From Promethearchaeota archaeon (GTDB taxonomy: Archaea; Asgardarchaeota; Lokiarchaeia; Sigyniarchaeales; SOKP01): a DNA stretch of 47,149 nucleotides. Of this stretch, positions 44,171-47,149 are shown one piece after another (position 1 is the first letter of the stretch; each line of letters starts with the position of its first letter). A program made the translations under genes and the position numbers. Below the pieces are notes generated by a model. The model did not search any database. It worked only from the letters and a program-made list of their open reading frames with translations, and was not told where the DNA came from. Where the stretch lies: positions 1 through 47,149 of the forward strand of contig WJIS01000109.1 of the NCBI GenBank assembly GCA_014730165.1, written 5' to 3'.

Positions 44171-44256
44171 GCTTTGATGCATTGTTCAAGAGTGCACGTC
44201 TCTGTGGACCTCAACACTTGCGTGAATCGGTATTAGGTAACACTACTAACAAATTA
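44171..44256 (-). ncRNA. Possible omega-RNA scaffold downstream of the tnpB-like gene
   Basis: Just past the 3' end of the tnpB-like gene, on its strand, CAAGTG (44220-44215) and CACTCTTG (44194-44187) close a hairpin with one bulged base. The block is GC-richer than the flanks and then drops into AT-rich DNA near 44180. TnpB guide RNAs (omega-RNAs) arise from this place, with the guide beginning beyond the element end. Position and hairpin are seen; the function is inferred. Confidence 0.4.
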
Positions 44257-46623
44257 CTACACACAAGCGGGCTGAGTCATTTCCAAAAATTCACTCGGAC
44301 TCATCTGATACCGCTGTGGTTTGATCTTACTTCTACTTAACATTTCTTTCCTTCTTAACTCTTTCGTGGGAATCCCGTTTGAAGGGCAAAATTTAATCGG
44401 CGGGGTAGTGATAAACTCAAGAACTCCCTGCCCCGCTTGATCGGATAGGCATTGGCAAGGATCGGAAACCAAGCGTAGGTTGTAGGCAATGGTGTTATGG
44501 GAAAAAAGCTCCGGATGTTTTTTCTTACCGATATTAGCCGCACCATTGATATCTCCGTGAATGATATATCCGCTCCCAGAACGGAATAACCCATTGTGTT
44601 TGACTTTATTCTGGGTAAACCTGCGTAATCCCGCATATTCTCCGTCTCTCTTTTTCCCGATTGGTTCATCGTCGATATATGAACATTTGCTCGTATACCA
44701 CTCGGGCGTATAATCAACCGTAATCCCAAAATAAAGCGCTTCTTCTTGAATCCTCTCAAACATTCGATTAAAAGGCAGTGAAACAAATAAGTCTCTGGTT
44801 ACTTTCTTAAGTTTAACCGTATCGCTCTGCCATCCCTTGTTATACCCGATTGTAATTGTCCCTACTCCATAATAGAGGCAATAATACATAAGCTTCTTGG
44901 CGATCTTGTTAAGGACATCCCGTTTTACCCTGTTATATTTGTCCCATAACTCATCAATCTCTAACTCAAGTGATTCCAAAAACCGTTGTAAACGTTGAAC
45001 TGAATATCCAGAAATCTTTCTGAGATCCTTTACTTTATAATCCCTTTTCCTTTCTAAATAGCCAAAATACTCTCCCAAAAGAGAATATTTCTCATGCGCG
45101 TAAAGATGATCCATCAAGACTATGTTTCTGACCTTACTGAAAATGCCTTTATAGACTTTTATTCCGTCGTTCTCAGCAAGTTTCTTGAAATTGTCCCAAT
45201 TCATATTTTTTATTGCTCTAAAAAATGATTTGGAATGAAAACATTTGAGAACAAAATCTCCTTCTGATAGTCCTATGTTATTCATCCTGGAAAGGCCAAA
45301 AACCCTTTCAAAAATATATAGAACTATTCTTCCGAAATTCTCGAACTCGTCGTGATGGGTGTGAATTCGAGATTTGATGATTGATTCTAATAATTGAGTA
45401 AACTTATTTTCTTTATACCGCTCTAACACATCGCTAATTACATCAACTCGTCGCTGTAATGGGGGAAGCCTATGATTTATCCCATAGTTCCACCGCTTTA
45501 ACGTTGATCCGCTAAATATAGGAAATCTCGCACCGAAATTGTTAAAAACCGTGAGGAAATTATTTACTCCGAAGTCGATGGAAATGGATCGACCAAGGCT
45601 CTGCTCATATTTTTCGAGATTAAGCCCATACTCTCGGGCTCGCTGCTCCTTGGTCTTATTATAGTGTATGTTAAACGAATAAGAACTCTTTTTTGATATG
45701 ATCTCCACAAACCCACCATTCTCGAACAATTGCCGCAAAACCTTAGTTCTGACCCGTATAAAGGGGATTAAATGATCGTGTGAGGGGGGTAGATACATAG
45801 AACACGTATCGTGATTATATTCGTTGGCGGTTTCAAGACTCTTTTGATTCTTGCTGTGCCCAAGTTCCTGTCTTGGATAAACCAATTTCCAACCTCCCGT
45901 TCGCCCTCCTTTTACTTTTTGGCCGAGGTAATAGGGTAGATTGGGTCGTGATGGTTTTGGTCCGCGCCGACTTTCGGCGGTTTGCTCCCATTTCCCAAGG
46001 TCCTTATAATACCTCTTTATTAATCCTTGATGACTCAAAAAATTCCCACACACTGCTAAAACGATCTGTTGGGCACAAGGAGTATACCCTATGTCCTTGA
46101 AAGACTCCGTAAACTTCATTACCGTTGGGATGGTGCTACGCAAGGCTAGTAATCCATTTTTAAGAAATCCCCTCAAAATATCTATAGCCGCCTTTTTTTT
46201 GTCAGCGGAATAATCGGATCCATCTATGACCTTGTAAAATTTACTCCTAACCCTTTCTGAATACCGATCCTTCTTGTTGGGATCACTTGTACTACGATGA
46301 AAGTAACACTGCCGCAATAACTATAAAGTGTCGTTTGCGAGTACTCGAGATCGGTCAGTAAGGCGATCGAACTCACTTAAATCAAATTTAGCCCGAGAAA
46401 CCCGCATCGATTCGGCGGAATATCGTCCCTCCTCGTCAATCATCGACTCCATTTTCTCAATGTTTTCCCGTTTTGTGATATGAGAGCTCCTTATCCCATC
46501 GTCTTCTTCAAAACCCCTAATCTCTTCCCCACCATTTTCTGAAAACATATCTGGTCGTTTAGGTTCAACACACGGTCTACCTGGGTCCTTAGAACAAAAA
46601 AATTTCTCTTTTTTCCGTCCCAT
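44257..46623 (-). mobile_element. tnpB: Large TnpB-like gene (IS200/IS605 OrfB superfamily) with one in-frame TAG
   Basis: The frame from ATG 46623 runs to TAG 46323-46321, then on in the same frame (from TTG 46317) for 686 residues to 44257; 787 codons in all. RuvC-I: SISIDFGVNNFLTVFNN (Asp248 of the 686). RuvC-II position reads TITIGYNKGWQ without Glu; a Glu instead lies in TPEWYTSKCSYIDDE (539). RuvC-III: HGDINGAANIG (Asp589). About 100 residues are inserted between RuvC-I and -II, so it is much longer than usual TnpB (~400). GC content is clearly higher than around it, suggesting recent transfer. No tnpA. The TAG may be a nonsense mutation or recoded. Confidence 0.82.
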
Positions 46624-46819
46624 ACATAAATGGTATATTTTTATACTTATATATGTCGATAAAAAAAATAATTATGAGAATAATATTGCTAAAAAAATGG
46701 TTAAAATACACAAAATTATGAAAATATTGATGCTTTTCAAGACTACATTAACACATATTACAAATCTTAACTCCTCTTTTATTTTTTTACTTTAACTATT
46801 TCTTTTTTAAACTATTATT

Positions 46820-47089
46820 ATGTTTATCTTTAGAAATTGTCTGTGAGAATTCAATCGCTCTTGTCTTAGTGAGAGTGAGTTATCTTGTGTAGATGAAGGC
46901 TATTGTCCCTATTGTTTTCAAAGATCACTAATATATGATAATTCACAGCAGTCTAGAAAGGCTGAGCATTATTGTTTTGCTTGTGGAAATTTTTTGCATT
47001 CTAGCGACGGAAAATCTCTGGGTGAATGTTATATTTGTCATTCAGAAGACATTACAAGCATTTTAGAAGCAGAGCTTTCGTTAATGTAG
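46820..47089 (+). pseudogene. Small zinc-ribbon protein frame with in-frame TGA
   Basis: From about 46847 the frame encodes EFNRSCLSESELSCVDEGYC then PYCFQRSLIYDNSQQSRKAE and HYCFACGNFLHSSDG, ending CYICHSEDITSILEAELSLM. CPYC, CFAC and CYIC are zinc-ribbon ligand pairs. No ATG, GTG or TTG lies in the open part. ATG 46820 is in frame but separated by TGA 46844-46846 (MFIFRNCL, stop). So it is a truncated gene, a non-standard start, or a selenocysteine read-through. Family unknown. Confidence 0.5.
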
Positions 47090-47149
47090 TTTTTTTTCTA
47101 TTTTTTATTTCAATGAACAATCATAAGAAAACTTATAAGATAATGAAAA

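Noticed and set aside
44257-46623. A CRISPR-Cas12 locus.
   Set aside because: No repeat array, cas1 or cas2 is present in the window; features fit a TnpB-type element.

Overview
The window is AT-rich archaeal chromosome, roughly 30% GC by eye, and fits an Asgard (Lokiarchaeia-like) archaeon. Evidence for Archaea: TFB next to Gar1, archaeosine synthase ArcS with RaSEA, archaeal DnaG, FtsY, SecE, prefoldin alpha, aIF6, eL20/eL31/eL39/eS19, PDCD5, Rpp21 and Nep1. Evidence for Asgard: stand-alone roadblock/LC7-type small proteins, a leucine-rich-repeat piece, a FLVCR-like MFS carrier and a secreted protein with a CTERM-like tail.

Layout. 1-2.6 kb: end of an acidic protein, an internally deleted mttB remnant, and an ECF transporter pair (ecfT-ecfA). 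2.7-8.8 kb: longin-like protein, MBL-fold hydrolase, a GC-rich structured-RNA candidate, Dph6-type diphthine ligase, two roadblock-type proteins, a vapBC pair with a frameshifted toxin, and a molybdopterin oxidoreductase. 9-17.7 kb: TFB-gar1, a Gfo/Idh/MocA oxidoreductase, arcS-raSEA, a double Lrp-type regulator and S-adenosylhomocysteinase. 18.4-23 kb: a corrinoid methyl-transfer locus (URO-D-type methyltransferase, corrinoid protein, two DUF2284 proteins, ArsA/Get3-like ATPase). 23.5-33.5 kb: secreted protein, dnaG, then a translation/secretion block (OsmC, secE, ftsY, pfdA, eL20, aIF6, eL31, eL39, PDCD5, eS19) diverging from YhbY-Rpp21-Nep1. 34-38 kb: intron-bearing tRNA-Gly, SPL-type radical SAM gene with an interrupted alkD-like gene, and a second structured-RNA candidate. 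38-44 kb: polyol catabolism resembling the Thermotoga IolM/IolN/IolO pathway with an MFS carrier. 44-47 kb: a large, higher-GC TnpB-like gene with an in-frame TAG, followed by an open zinc-ribbon frame at the edge.

Main discovery: dnaG is interrupted by a 30-nt insert carrying an in-frame TAA. The insert sits exactly inside the conserved Gly-Gln-Thr-Glu-Gly motif and folds as a relaxed bulge-helix-bulge element. Cutting at the standard positions in both 3-nt bulges removes exactly 30 nt and restores the conserved reading frame. The tRNA-Gly gene in the same window has a similar 27-nt D-loop intron, so the splicing system is expected in this cell. This would be a protein-coding BHB intron in the primase gene. 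Other leads are the two structured RNAs, the TnpB-like gene with its amber codon and displaced RuvC-II glutamate, and a URO-D methyltransferase lacking the usual zinc ligands.
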